From Candidatus Omnitrophota bacterium (GTDB taxonomy: Bacteria > Omnitrophota > Gorgyraeia > Duberdicusellales > 4484-171), in assembly GCA_024542985.1 (NCBI GenBank), contig JAMXCX010000011.1:1-40229 (forward strand): a stretch of 40,229 nt of DNA. The letters are read 5' to 3'. Positions 24,945 to 33,119 of this stretch are shown here, piece by piece. The notes beneath the pieces were generated by a model. That model ran no database searches. It was not told the DNA's origin and saw only the letters and a program-made list of their open reading frames with translations. Each line of letters starts with the position of its first letter. The first letter of the stretch is position 1. The translations under genes were made by a program, and so were the position numbers.

Positions 24945-27395
24945 TTATTTTTTCCGCTTCTGCACAGGAACTTTTAAGATTTTTCCTAGAAGCGGGTAAT
25001 GCAGCTTACCGTTTATTTCTATGGGAATTGTAACTTGTCCTTGTATTAGTATTGAAATTTTATGTTTTTTGATAACTAGGGAAATCAGAATTCCTTTATA
25101 AAGAAATTTAAATTTTAACCTCTTCCAGCTCTGAGGCAACCTAGGCTCTATCTTTATTCTGTCCTCGGCCAGGTGCACTCCGGCGAATCCCCGCATAACA
25201 ATATCCAAGGAACCGCCCATAACACCCACGTGAATGCCTTCGGGAGTTGTTCCGCCTTGAGTATCGTAAATATCAGATTCAATGACATTAAGGAACCTGC
25301 GCCAAGCCTCTTTTGGCTTTCCTAAAATTAAAGCTAAATAACAATGGGTGACTTCACTCAAAGTAGAACCATGGGATACCCTTTTGATGTAATAAGCATA
25401 ATTTTTTCTCAAAGTGTTCTTATTAAAAGCATATTTCAGACGCCGAAAAATATCTTCTATTTCAGAAAAAGAAAGAAGATAAAATATCATAAGAGCATCA
25501 GTCTGTTTTGAAACTTTATAATCATCCGGAGATTTTCCTTCAGCCTTTAAAATTCTATCCATTCTTCGAATATTTCCGTATTCAGCTTTATAGCCTTCCC
25601 AATCTAATTCTTTTAACCCAAAGTAACCATCAAATTGGCTTATAATACCTTTTTCATCAATAATAACCTTCATTTTATGAATAACATCATCCCAGCGCAG
25701 GAATTCTTTTTGTTCCAATTTTATCTTCTTCATAATTCTCTTTTTATGACCTTCGGGAAGAATTTTAATAATTTCCTGGGCTTTAAGAAAAGTCCAGACA
25801 ATCATTAAATTAGTATAAGCATTGTCTTTTAAGCCGGGACGGGACGAACCAGGAAGCCTTTCGTGAAATTCATCCGGACCCATAACGCCTTTTGTATGGT
25901 AACGGCCGTCATTGTGATCATATTTTAGGAGACTGCCCCAAAACCTGGCAATTGAAAGAATTATCTCTGCGCCGTAGCGGGCTAAAAAACCAAAATCGCC
26001 GGTATTTTTGTAATGCTGCCATACATTATATACTACGGCAAAAGAAATATGCCTCTGGCGCCGGCTAAAATCAGGGCCCCATTTTCCGGAAAGAGGATTA
26101 AGGTGAAGTACTTGGGTTTCTTCTTTTCCTGAAGAACCGCTCTGCCAAGGAAACATAGCCCCTTTATAGCCTTCTTTTTTTGCATACTCCCAGGCTCGAG
26201 GCAAGCGCCGGTATCTATACAACAGTAAAGATTTTGAAATTTCCGGAGCATGTAAATCGTATAAGCCAAACGCAAATAGCTCATCCCAAAAAATATGTCC
26301 GCGATAAGCTTCTCCATGTAAGCCTCTAGCCGGAAGGCCGGCATCAATTTTAACATTATGCAGGGAGGCAGTTTGAAGAAGATGAAAAATATGAAACCTT
26401 AATATCCTCTGCGAAAAGGTATGGCCTTCCACTTGTATATCAAATCTCTCCCAAAGTTTCTCCCAGGCTTGTTTATGGGTTTTGAGAAGTTTTTTAAAAC
26501 GGAGTGGTTTTCTTAAAGCTTCCCTGGTACTAACTGCCGGATTTTTTATCTCCGAATCTCTAGAAGTATAAATTGAGACTATTTTTTCTATTTTATAGGT
26601 ACGCCTTTCTCGGGCAAAAAATCTAAATTCCTGGCCGATTCTCTCTTTTCCCTTCATAAGGTGTTTAATAACCGGTTTTATTTCTTTATCTCCGGCGAAA
26701 ATTCGTATTTTAGCGGCCTGAGCTACCTCTACTCTTGACTGACTGGTTTTCATAGAAAGAAATATTCCATTTCTTTCAAAACTTCCTAAAGAATTAGGTT
26801 TCCAGTGTTTAGAGTTCAGCTGCCGGTAACGCTCAACACCGGTATTAAGGACAGTACCGTCAAGCATTGTCCGTACTACAATCCATTCGCTGTAATTTTC
26901 AGGAATAATAATATACTCTAAAGCTGCATAATGAGGGTCTTGCATATGGACTATTCTATTGGTTTCAATGAATGTCCTTTGTCTTTTACGATTTTGAAAG
27001 CGAATTTTCCTGCTTAATACACCTTTATGCATATTAAGCTTTTGATTAAAAGAAAGGATTCGGTTAGTCGAAGGATAAAACCACTCGCCATTGCCTACCC
27101 TGAAGGTTAAAAAAACCCAATTGGGGCAATTAACCAGGTCTTCATTGATAATTCTTCTCCCGGCTACGTTAGTAGTTAAACGATTATATACACCGGCGAT
27201 GTAAGTACCGGGATAATGAATTTTAGAGGCAACAGATTCACAGGCAGCTCCCCGGGTTCCTAAATAACCGTTGCCTAAAGTACAGAGCGCTTCCCTTAAA
27301 CCTTCTTCTGCCGGTTCAAAGCGCTCATAGACTATTGTCCAAGGAAAAGCAGTCTCAATGTTAGTATTTTTAGAAATTTGCGATGCCTTTTCCAA
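24945..27395 (-). CDS. GH65 disaccharide phosphorylase (second-type copy)
   Basis: A second, clearly divergent GH65 protein of 816 residues. Catalytic acid E509 lies in GPDEFHERLPGS, within an insertion not seen in the neighbouring copy, before KDNAYTN. The barrel segment GEAYRGHIFWDELFAFGLYD and the phosphate-site segments SKQTDALMIFYLLSF and SHGSTLSEVTH are present. The insert with RMDRILKAEGKSPDDYKVSKQ resembles GH65 proteins that are fused or adjacent to beta-phosphoglucomutase, as in actinobacteria. The start is TTG (27393-27395) with a perfect GGAGG five bases upstream. It lies 56 bases after the HAD gene, so phosphorolysis and phosphoglucomutase steps are made together. Confidence 0.88.
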   Translation of the reverse strand: MEKASQISKNTNIETAFPWTIVYERFEPAEEGLREALCTLGNGYLGTRGAACESVASKIHYPGTYIAGVYNRLTTNVAGRRIINEDLVNCPNWVFLTFRVGNGEWFYPSTNRILSFNQKLNMHKGVLSRKIRFQNRKRQRTFIETNRIVHMQDPHYAALEYIIIPENYSEWIVVRTMLDGTVLNTGVERYRQLNSKHWKPNSLGSFERNGIFLSMKTSQSRVEVAQAAKIRIFAGDKEIKPVIKHLMKGKERIGQEFRFFARERRTYKIEKIVSIYTSRDSEIKNPAVSTREALRKPLRFKKLLKTHKQAWEKLWERFDIQVEGHTFSQRILRFHIFHLLQTASLHNVKIDAGLPARGLHGEAYRGHIFWDELFAFGLYDLHAPEISKSLLLYRYRRLPRAWEYAKKEGYKGAMFPWQSGSSGKEETQVLHLNPLSGKWGPDFSRRQRHISFAVVYNVWQHYKNTGDFGFLARYGAEIILSIARFWGSLLKYDHNDGRYHTKGVMGPDEFHERLPGSSRPGLKDNAYTNLMIVWTFLKAQEIIKILPEGHKKRIMKKIKLEQKEFLRWDDVIHKMKVIIDEKGIISQFDGYFGLKELDWEGYKAEYGNIRRMDRILKAEGKSPDDYKVSKQTDALMIFYLLSFSEIEDIFRRLKYAFNKNTLRKNYAYYIKRVSHGSTLSEVTHCYLALILGKPKEAWRRFLNVIESDIYDTQGGTTPEGIHVGVMGGSLDIVMRGFAGVHLAEDRIKIEPRLPQSWKRLKFKFLYKGILISLVIKKHKISILIQGQVTIPIEINGKLHYPLLGKILKVPVQKRKK

Positions 27396-27451
27396 AATAG
27401 CCTCCTTATACTGATGCTTTAGCGCAAGTTTTCACCTGCTAAATGCAGCGA

Positions 27452-28234
27452 TTAAGACTTTACACTTTTTTTAAACTGCTGTTCAATTTCTTTTAGGCTT
27501 GTTTCTGACAAATCGCCGACTACAAAATCAGCTCCATTTTCAAGAAGCTCAAGCTTATTGTTCTCACGAGCTAGGCCTAAAACTAAGCCAAAGCCACCGT
27601 TCTTGCCGGCGGCAACACCGGAAGTTGCATCCTCAACCACGATTGATTCTTCAGGCTTTGCTCCTAGGTTTGCAGCAGCTCTCACAAAGATATCCCCGGC
27701 AGGTTTTCCTTTAAGCCCAAGCTCAACTGAAACCTCACCATCAACCCTGGTTTCAAACAACTCCTCTATGCCGGCAGATGCAAGAATATATTTACAGTTT
27801 TTAGAAGATGATGCTACACCTATCCTAATCTTTAAGCTTTTAAGCTCTTTTATTATCTTAACAGTCGAAGCATACACATCCACGCCTTTGGTCCTTAAAA
27901 CTTCTCTAAATTTTAGGTTTTTTTTGTTGCCTATACCGCATACTGTTTCTGTATCCGGAGAATCAGAAGGGTCTCCGGAAGCAATATTAATACCTCTTGA
28001 TTTTAAAAAACTTTTGACCCCCTCATAGCGGGGCTTACCATCAACATAGGGCAAGTAATCATTGTGATGAGTAAATTCCTTGAACGGCTCTTTATCCCTA
28101 GTTTCCCTTAAACGCAAATATTCATCAAAGGCTGCCTTCCAAGCTGCAGCATGAACAAGGGCGGTTTTAGTAACAACCCCGTCTAAATCAAAGATTACTG
28201 CCTTAAATGAATAAATGTTCCTAAAATCAGTCAT
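27452..28234 (-). CDS. Beta-phosphoglucomutase family HAD protein
   Basis: Predicted to convert beta-glucose 1-phosphate, the GH65 product, to glucose 6-phosphate. It has the HAD motif FDLDGVV with nucleophile D16 and acid/base D18. Motif II is in GVASSSKN, the motif III Lys lies in LKGKPAGD and motif IV is VVEDATSGV. The cap domain contains NDYLPYVDGKPRYEGV, a segment typical of beta-phosphoglucomutase-like HADs encoded next to GH65 genes. A sugar phosphatase is an alternative because HAD subfamilies are close. The length of 260 residues is typical. It is the first gene of the glycogen cluster, with an extended -10 promoter about 35 bases upstream and an AAAGGGA ribosome site. Confidence 0.88.
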   Translation of the reverse strand: MTDFRNIYSFKAVIFDLDGVVTKTALVHAAAWKAAFDEYLRLRETRDKEPFKEFTHHNDYLPYVDGKPRYEGVKSFLKSRGINIASGDPSDSPDTETVCGIGNKKNLKFREVLRTKGVDVYASTVKIIKELKSLKIRIGVASSSKNCKYILASAGIEELFETRVDGEVSVELGLKGKPAGDIFVRAAANLGAKPEESIVVEDATSGVAAGKNGGFGLVLGLARENNKLELLENGADFVVGDLSETSLKEIEQQFKKSVKS

Positions 28235-28269
28235 AAAATCCCTTTATTGTGGCTATTTTATAAATTTCT

Positions 28270-28278
28270 ATTATAACA
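28270..28278 (-). promoter_or_regulatory. Extended -10 promoter of the glycogen cluster
   Basis: On the minus strand the sequence reads TGTTATAAT, a perfect -10 hexamer with the TG of an extended -10. The region 17 bases further upstream (TTCTTG) is a poor -35, as is common for extended -10 promoters. Predicted transcription starts near 28263, giving a leader of about 28 bases to the HAD gene. Confidence 0.55.
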
Positions 28279-28341
28279 CAGCCCTCTTCTATCAAGAAAC
28301 GAAAATTTGATAAGGCCAAAGGCTCCAACAACAAGAAAATA

Positions 28342-28369
28342 TTGACTTATTTGGGTCTTTATCTAGAAT
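28342..28369 (+). promoter_or_regulatory. Promoter of the radical SAM gene
   Basis: TTGACT (28342-28347) and TAGAAT (28364-28369) each match the sigma-70 consensus at five of six positions, with 16 bases between them. The predicted start, near 28376, is exactly the first base of the inverted repeat below. It is divergent from the glycogen cluster promoter about 70 bases away. Confidence 0.55.
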
Positions 28370-28375
28370 ACAGAG

Positions 28376-28444
28376 AGGCTAAGGTCAAGACTAAAGTTAA
28401 GATTAAGAAAAATATATGATTGCTCTTAGCTTCATCCTTAGCCT
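28376..28444 (+). repeat. Imperfect inverted repeat forming the mRNA leader
   Basis: AGGCTAAGG (28376-28384) is exactly complementary to CCTTAGCCT (28436-28444). Weaker pairing continues inward to about 28396 and 28425. The resulting hairpin would occupy most of the 110-base leader in front of the radical SAM gene. No known riboswitch consensus was recognised. Confidence 0.55.
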
Positions 28445-28485
28445 TAAGCTTAAACTAATATTTAACTTAAATTAAAAGTATAACC

Positions 28486-29343
28486 ATGAGCTTGATTACT
28501 CCTTTTGACCCTTGGAAAAACAGCCTTTGCACTTGCCCTTTTAAATACAGCTTATCTGCCTATACTGGCTGTGTTCACGGCTGTCTTTACTGCTATGCCT
28601 CCTCTTACATAAGAAATTTTTCTCTAGCCCGAGCCAAAAAAGACTTCCTGGCAAGGCTAAAAAGAGAAATTAAAAAGATACCTCAAAATTCAATAATAAC
28701 TTTGGCTAGTTCCTCTGACCCCTACCAACCTTTAGAAAAAAAACTAAGGCTAACCCGCGAGTCCTTAAAGATATTCGAAAATTATAAGTTAAGAATAAAC
28801 ATTGTTACCAAATCGTCGCTTATATTAGAAGACTCAGATATCCTAAGAAATCTAGAAAGAGTAACTGTGAGTATATCTCTGACAACCCTAGACGAAAAAT
28901 TAGCAAAAAAATTAGAGCCTTATGCCTCCAGCCCAAACCAAAAGTTAAGAGCGATTGAAGAACTTTCCAAATATATACCGGTAATTGTCCGGTTTGACCC
29001 TTTAATTTATGAACTAAATACTAGCGAAATTCCAAAAATAGTAAAAATAATAAAATCAGCCGGGGCAAAGCAAATTATTACTTCTACTTACAAAATAAAG
29101 CCGGATAATTTTAAAAGAATGCTAAAAATATTCCCTGAATATAAAAACCTCTGGGAAAAACTTTACCTGGCGGAAGGAGAAAAAAGGAATGGCTACGTTT
29201 ATTTGCCGGAATATTTACGTAAAAAACTGATTAGTCTCGTAAGGCTTATCGTTTTAGGAGAAAATTTAAAATTTTCCTGTTGCCGGGAAGGATTCGCAAA
29301 TCTAAACACAGCAAACTGCGACGGCAGTTCTTTGTTAGACTAG
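28486..29343 (+). CDS. Radical SAM protein, spore photoproduct lyase-like
   Basis: Radical S-adenosylmethionine enzyme of the SPL-like, Rv2578c-type family often annotated as DNA repair photolyase. The [4Fe-4S] ligands are C29, C33 and C36 in GCVHGCLYCYA. The segment LASSSDPYQPLEKKLRLTR and the barrel strands IVTKSSL and VSISLTT are characteristic. The C-terminus carries CCREGF and a later Cys. The length of 285 residues is typical, but the true spore enzyme has extra features and no sporulation gene is present, so substrate and reaction are unknown. It has its own promoter and leader hairpin, and converges with the DtxR-FeoA gene. The ribosome site is weak. Confidence 0.85.
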   Translation: MSLITPFDPWKNSLCTCPFKYSLSAYTGCVHGCLYCYASSYIRNFSLARAKKDFLARLKREIKKIPQNSIITLASSSDPYQPLEKKLRLTRESLKIFENYKLRINIVTKSSLILEDSDILRNLERVTVSISLTTLDEKLAKKLEPYASSPNQKLRAIEELSKYIPVIVRFDPLIYELNTSEIPKIVKIIKSAGAKQIITSTYKIKPDNFKRMLKIFPEYKNLWEKLYLAEGEKRNGYVYLPEYLRKKLISLVRLIVLGENLKFSCCREGFANLNTANCDGSSLLD

Positions 29344-29358
29344 CTCTTACAGCTGCGT

Positions 29359-29400
29359 CCTTAGTCATGCCTAATGGTATTATGACTGGGGGTAGTTTTT
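29359..29400 (+). terminator. Terminator after the radical SAM gene
   Basis: A 10-pair stem (29359-29368 with 29382-29391, including two G-T pairs) encloses 13 bases and is followed by GTAGTTTTT. The spacing to the T run is slightly long. It lies 15 bases past the stop codon, in the convergent gap. Confidence 0.45.
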
Positions 29401-29448
29401 AATAAACCTCAAAAAATGTATTTTTTGTTTCCTAATTCTGCTTTTATA

Positions 29449-30093
29449 TTATTGCCTCTTTAGAAGCAATACGTGGATAGTCCCTGCTAAATCCTTATCT
29501 ATAGCGAAAGAAGAATTCTCCATCTCAAACACAAAAGACGGAAAACGATGCAATAATTTTACCTGTTTTCCGGGCAAAAACCCCATTGAAATTAACTTTT
29601 TTAAAACCTCGCCCTCATAAGCGCTTACATAACTTATTTTTCCAATATCTCCGGGTTGAAGCTCCTTTAGGGGAACAATTAATCTCTGGGGTATCTTTTC
29701 AAAATTACTACAGCATTCGCCTGCAGGAATAGGTTTACCGTGAGGGCAGGTTTTGGGATGCCCCAAAAGAATACAAACATTATCTTCTAAACCGTGATGC
29801 AAACCGTGTTCGAATTTACAGCTTGCCTCATGTATTAAAGGGTCTTTTAAATCCAAAACATCCGCTACCAGACGCTCGGCAAGGCGATGTCTTCGAACGC
29901 ACTTTTGGGCTTCTTTTAAACCTTCCTTGGTGAGCAAAGTTTTCTTATTTATATCAACTAAGCCTTTGTCCATTAATTCCTGAAAAGCAGATTCGTCTTT
30001 TAGGACTCGCGTATTAGGTTTATCTTTATTCTCCTCAATTTCAATCCATAAAGACTCTAGGATATCTTCTTCGTTATCGGATAATTTATACAT
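29449..30093 (-). CDS. DtxR-family iron regulator fused to FeoA
   Basis: Predicted iron-responsive regulator. Residues 1 to about 65 are a winged-helix region, and 65-125 a DtxR metal-binding and dimerisation domain. The ligand-like residues C92-x-x-E95-H96, H70 and E73 match those of the iron-type regulator DtxR. LGHPKTCPHGKPIP is another family segment. Residues about 140-212 are a FeoA (SH3-like) domain, which normally partners FeoB. The gene lies downstream of feoB in the same direction, with a strong GGGGGGTG site seven bases from the ATG. It could repress its own operon or act on FeoB directly; both are inferred. Confidence 0.88.
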   Translation of the reverse strand: MYKLSDNEEDILESLWIEIEENKDKPNTRVLKDESAFQELMDKGLVDINKKTLLTKEGLKEAQKCVRRHRLAERLVADVLDLKDPLIHEASCKFEHGLHHGLEDNVCILLGHPKTCPHGKPIPAGECCSNFEKIPQRLIVPLKELQPGDIGKISYVSAYEGEVLKKLISMGFLPGKQVKLLHRFPSFVFEMENSSFAIDKDLAGTIHVLLLKRQ

Positions 30094-30110
30094 CTTAATT
30101 CACCCCCCTT

Positions 30111-30201
30111 TATTCAGCTTTAAGCTGTAAGTTGTAAGTTTTTTACATTAAACCTTAGAAATTATACTTAAAGCTTGAGGCTTACCGCTCACAGCTGAAT
30201 A
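30111..30201. repeat. Imperfect inverted repeat between feoB and the DtxR-FeoA gene
   Basis: TATTCAGCT (30111-30119) and AGCTGAATA (30193-30201) are exact terminal arms, and pairing extends to 18 of 21 positions on each side. The 49-base interior is AT-rich. The size and terminal symmetry suggest a short MITE-like element. It fills most of the gap between two iron genes. Confidence 0.6.
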
Positions 30202-30232
30202 GCCTGGTTATTAGCTATTATTTATTACCTAA

Positions 30233-32203
30233 CTATATTTGATAGATTCCCGTAAGTAATAGCATCTTATTTAAAACAAAACCTACTGAAAATGAAAAGA
30301 GTAAAATAAATACAGTTATACCTAAGGCAAACTTCATGCCTCTTTCCCTTATATTCACTAGAAATTGAGCTATACAAGGAAGAAAAAGAGTAAGTACGAC
30401 TGCAGCAACAACTAATTCTCTTGGAGAAACCAAACCTTGATTAGATAAATCATAAAGGCCGGCTGCTCCATAATCCCTTCTAAAAAATCCAAATAAAAAT
30501 ACCGGCGCCAGGCTTTTTGATAAACCTATAAATTTTAAAGGAGAATTTAATAAATACAGTACTACATCAAAAATTTTTGTAATTTGGCCGACCCAAATTA
30601 TAACACTCGCCCAGATAAACAAAGGCAAAACCTCTTTAAAGTACCACTTAAGCCGCATATATGTTTTAGTAAAAATATTACTTAACCGAGGCAGGCGCAA
30701 AGGAGGAAGTTCGGTGTAAAAAGACGGCTTTTTCCCTTTTAATATTCTGTTAAGAAAAAATCCTGTTAGGGCAAATATAGCGGAAATAACCAAAAACCAT
30801 AAAAGCAGAGCCCCTTTTTGCTGGCTCAAAACAGCCATTATAACTCCTAGCTGGGCAGAGCAAGGAACAGTAAGCGAAAGAAGAATTGTAGCAATAATCC
30901 GCTCTCTTTTCGTAGGCAGAATTCTTGTAACCATAGTCGCCATGGTATCACAACCCAGCCCTAAAACGATAGGTATTACCGCCCTCCCGCTTAAACCTAT
31001 TTTTTTAAGCAATCTATCCAGCATAGTTCCCATTCGAGGCAGATAGCCTGTATCTTCAGCAAAACTAAATACGAAAAAGAATATCCCTACGATAGGTAAA
31101 ACAATTGCCACAGCATATCGTAAGCCTAAAGTAATTATTCCATATTCTCCTACAAAAAGAGATCTAATCCAGTCAAAAGGTATAATTTTTTCAAAAATTG
31201 AAGTGAAAAAAGGATTGATGTAAGCTCCAAAAACCTTCTTTTCTAAAAAGTCAACGCATACTCCGGCGCCAAATTCTCCCACCAGCTTATAAATAGCGAA
31301 ATAAAGAAAGCAAAGAAGCAAAGGTATACCCACAATAGGCCTTAAAATGTAATCTCCTAAGACACGAGATAAATCTTTTTTCTTTTTTACCGTCTGACTT
31401 AGGACTCCGGCTTTAATCTCGTTAACTCTCTGCTGCAGCTTCAAGTTAACTATATACTCTATGGGCTGATGCACCTTTGTGCTTATATCTTTTTTTATAG
31501 CTAAGAGTCTTCTTACATTTTCTTTACCTTCATTTTCCTCGATAAGCTTTAAGATTTCATCGTCGCCTTGCAAAGCCAAAAGCCCCATTCCTCTTTTCGA
31601 TAGAAAATAACTAGTCTTTAGGCAAGATGCCATTCCCATTAAAGCCCCTTCGATTAGGGGAGGATATTCAACCAGTTGTTTGTCTTTAGCAAAAAAATCG
31701 CTGACCTTTGAATTCAGTAATTGGCCTATCACCTTCCTTAACTCTACGATTCCCTCACCTCTTATAGAAACGGTAGGCACAACTGGAATGCCAAGTTCTT
31801 TCTCTAGCTTCCTAATATCTATATCTATTCCATCTTTACGGGCTTCATCCATAATATTTAAAACCAAAATAACCAAAAGGCCGGCTTCTATAAGCTGTAG
31901 AGTTAAAGGCAAGGCTCTATCTAAGCTTTTTGCCGCAGCCACATGAATAACTATATCGGGTTTATCTTTGGTGAGAATGAGCCTGGCAATTCTCTCATCC
32001 TCGCTTAAAGGAAGGAACGAATACATACCCGGAGTATCGATAACCTCACATTCTTTATCACCTATCTCAAGCCTAGCTTTAAAAAGCTCAACTGTTGTAC
32101 CGGGGTAATTAGAAACCGTGGCGTAACGGCTGCTTAAATTATTAAAAATTGAAGATTTTCCAACGTTTGGCGAGCCGACAATAACAATTTTTTTTCGAGC
32201 CAA
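30233..32203 (-). CDS. feoB: Ferrous iron transport GTPase FeoB
   Basis: Inner-membrane ferrous iron importer. The N-terminal G domain has G1 GSPNVGKSS (10-18), G2-like NYPGTTVE, G3 DTPG and G4 NIMDEA. The membrane part has about eight to ten hydrophobic segments, with the two Gate regions. Conserved cysteines occur in LGLGCDT, TVPCSAQ and FLPCIAQ. The length of 656 residues is at the compact end for the family. The start codon is TTG (32201-32203), fixed by GGAGG five bases upstream and placing the G1 loop at residue 10 as expected. It is followed by the DtxR-FeoA fusion and preceded by the beta-barrel gene. Confidence 0.95.
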   Translation of the reverse strand: MARKKIVIVGSPNVGKSSIFNNLSSRYATVSNYPGTTVELFKARLEIGDKECEVIDTPGMYSFLPLSEDERIARLILTKDKPDIVIHVAAAKSLDRALPLTLQLIEAGLLVILVLNIMDEARKDGIDIDIRKLEKELGIPVVPTVSIRGEGIVELRKVIGQLLNSKVSDFFAKDKQLVEYPPLIEGALMGMASCLKTSYFLSKRGMGLLALQGDDEILKLIEENEGKENVRRLLAIKKDISTKVHQPIEYIVNLKLQQRVNEIKAGVLSQTVKKKKDLSRVLGDYILRPIVGIPLLLCFLYFAIYKLVGEFGAGVCVDFLEKKVFGAYINPFFTSIFEKIIPFDWIRSLFVGEYGIITLGLRYAVAIVLPIVGIFFFVFSFAEDTGYLPRMGTMLDRLLKKIGLSGRAVIPIVLGLGCDTMATMVTRILPTKRERIIATILLSLTVPCSAQLGVIMAVLSQQKGALLLWFLVISAIFALTGFFLNRILKGKKPSFYTELPPLRLPRLSNIFTKTYMRLKWYFKEVLPLFIWASVIIWVGQITKIFDVVLYLLNSPLKFIGLSKSLAPVFLFGFFRRDYGAAGLYDLSNQGLVSPRELVVAAVVLTLFLPCIAQFLVNIRERGMKFALGITVFILLFSFSVGFVLNKMLLLTGIYQI

Positions 32204-32328
32204 TATAGCCTCCGATCAAAATACTGATTCTTTAACACAAGTTGGGAGTTGCTGGGTAATTATTTTCTTTACCCTACATTATATAAACTTAATATAAATT
32301 TGAAAGTACTATTTATTTAGATAATCGC

Positions 32329-33054
32329 TTAAAAAAATCTCCCTACAATCAATCTGGTTTGGATATCATCACTTTCTCGATTCAGCGCAAAGGCACAGCC
32401 TAAAGCAAACCACATTTTACCCTTGCTGAAAGATACTGTGGGGCCTAAATAATATTTATCCTCAGTGTAGTTGCCTTTTGACTCTATGCCAAATCCAAAC
32501 TGCGGACTGACTCTATAGCCTGCAGCAAAAGCATATTCATTTTCGGTCAACCCTCCATGTTCTGCCTCTTGCTTTATAATCTGATTATAGGCAAAATTAA
32601 AATTACCGATATCCTTGGCTAAAATTAGTTTCCCTTCTAAAACATCGGGCTTAGAAAAATCCTCACCTCTTATGTATTCAAAGTAAAGTAAAGGGTCCAA
32701 GAGATAATCCCCTTTTTCTCCTATGCGGTAGCGTGTTCTTAATTTAAAGCCGTCATATCTGATGCCTGAACCTTTACTTCTATTGGTCTGCTTAAACCTC
32801 TGATAAATGGCGACATCCCACCGGTTAGTAATTCCGTATTCAAGCTCGATTTGATGCTGCATTGTATTGGTGTTTAATCTGGAACCGTCAGGAACTTTAG
32901 TAGTAAAATAATACTCAAGCTCCATCATGCCTTTAGGCATAGTCAAATACTCGTATGTCCAAACATAGCTTCTCTTATCAGCATAGGCATTTGCCGTAAA
33001 AACCAACCCTACTATAAGAATACCCAGGATACGCATTACTTGGAAGTTTTTCAC
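32329..33054 (-). CDS. Outer-membrane beta-barrel protein
   Basis: Predicted outer-membrane beta-barrel of 241 residues; exact family not recognised. A signal peptide of 25 residues has K2 and R8, a hydrophobic core (9-21) and an AYA cleavage site before D26. The mature part alternates polar and aromatic residues in many short strands and ends in GRFF, with the C-terminal Phe expected for outer-membrane insertion. The start is GTG (33052-33054) with GGAG eight bases upstream; the internal ATG at codon 7 has no such site and would lose the basic end of the signal peptide. A Fur-like operator overlaps the leader. Its place between the Fur-family gene and feoB suggests a metal-related role. Confidence 0.8.
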   Translation of the reverse strand: MKNFQVMRILGILIVGLVFTANAYADKRSYVWTYEYLTMPKGMMELEYYFTTKVPDGSRLNTNTMQHQIELEYGITNRWDVAIYQRFKQTNRSKGSGIRYDGFKLRTRYRIGEKGDYLLDPLLYFEYIRGEDFSKPDVLEGKLILAKDIGNFNFAYNQIIKQEAEHGGLTENEYAFAAGYRVSPQFGFGIESKGNYTEDKYYLGPTVSFSKGKMWFALGCAFALNRESDDIQTRLIVGRFF

Positions 33055-33070
33055 TTTTTTATCTCCTTTT

Positions 33071-33091
33071 TGATTTTGAAATTCAATTTCA
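33071..33091. promoter_or_regulatory. Predicted Fur-type operator of the beta-barrel gene
   Basis: A 21-base near-palindrome centred on TTGAAATTCAA (8 of 10 pairs match), with TGAT and TTCA at the outer ends. It lies 17 bases before the GTG start and just ahead of the ribosome site. The same core is found in front of the Fur-family gene. Confidence 0.55.
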
Positions 33092-33119
33092 ACAATAAAT
33101 TAAAAAAAATACCTCTTTC

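Noticed and set aside
26033-26356. Open frame of 107 codons on the minus strand
   Set aside because: It is another frame inside the GH65 gene, whose own frame carries all conserved motifs.
27558-28028. Open frame of 156 codons on the plus strand
   Set aside because: It is antisense to the HAD gene, Ser/Pro/Ala-rich as expected for a reverse-frame shadow, and has no ribosome site.
32204-32328. A third TTGAAATTCAA operator in front of feoB
   Set aside because: The gap has only TTTGAAAGT-like sequence without palindromic symmetry, so no site is claimed; feoB may be read through from the barrel gene.
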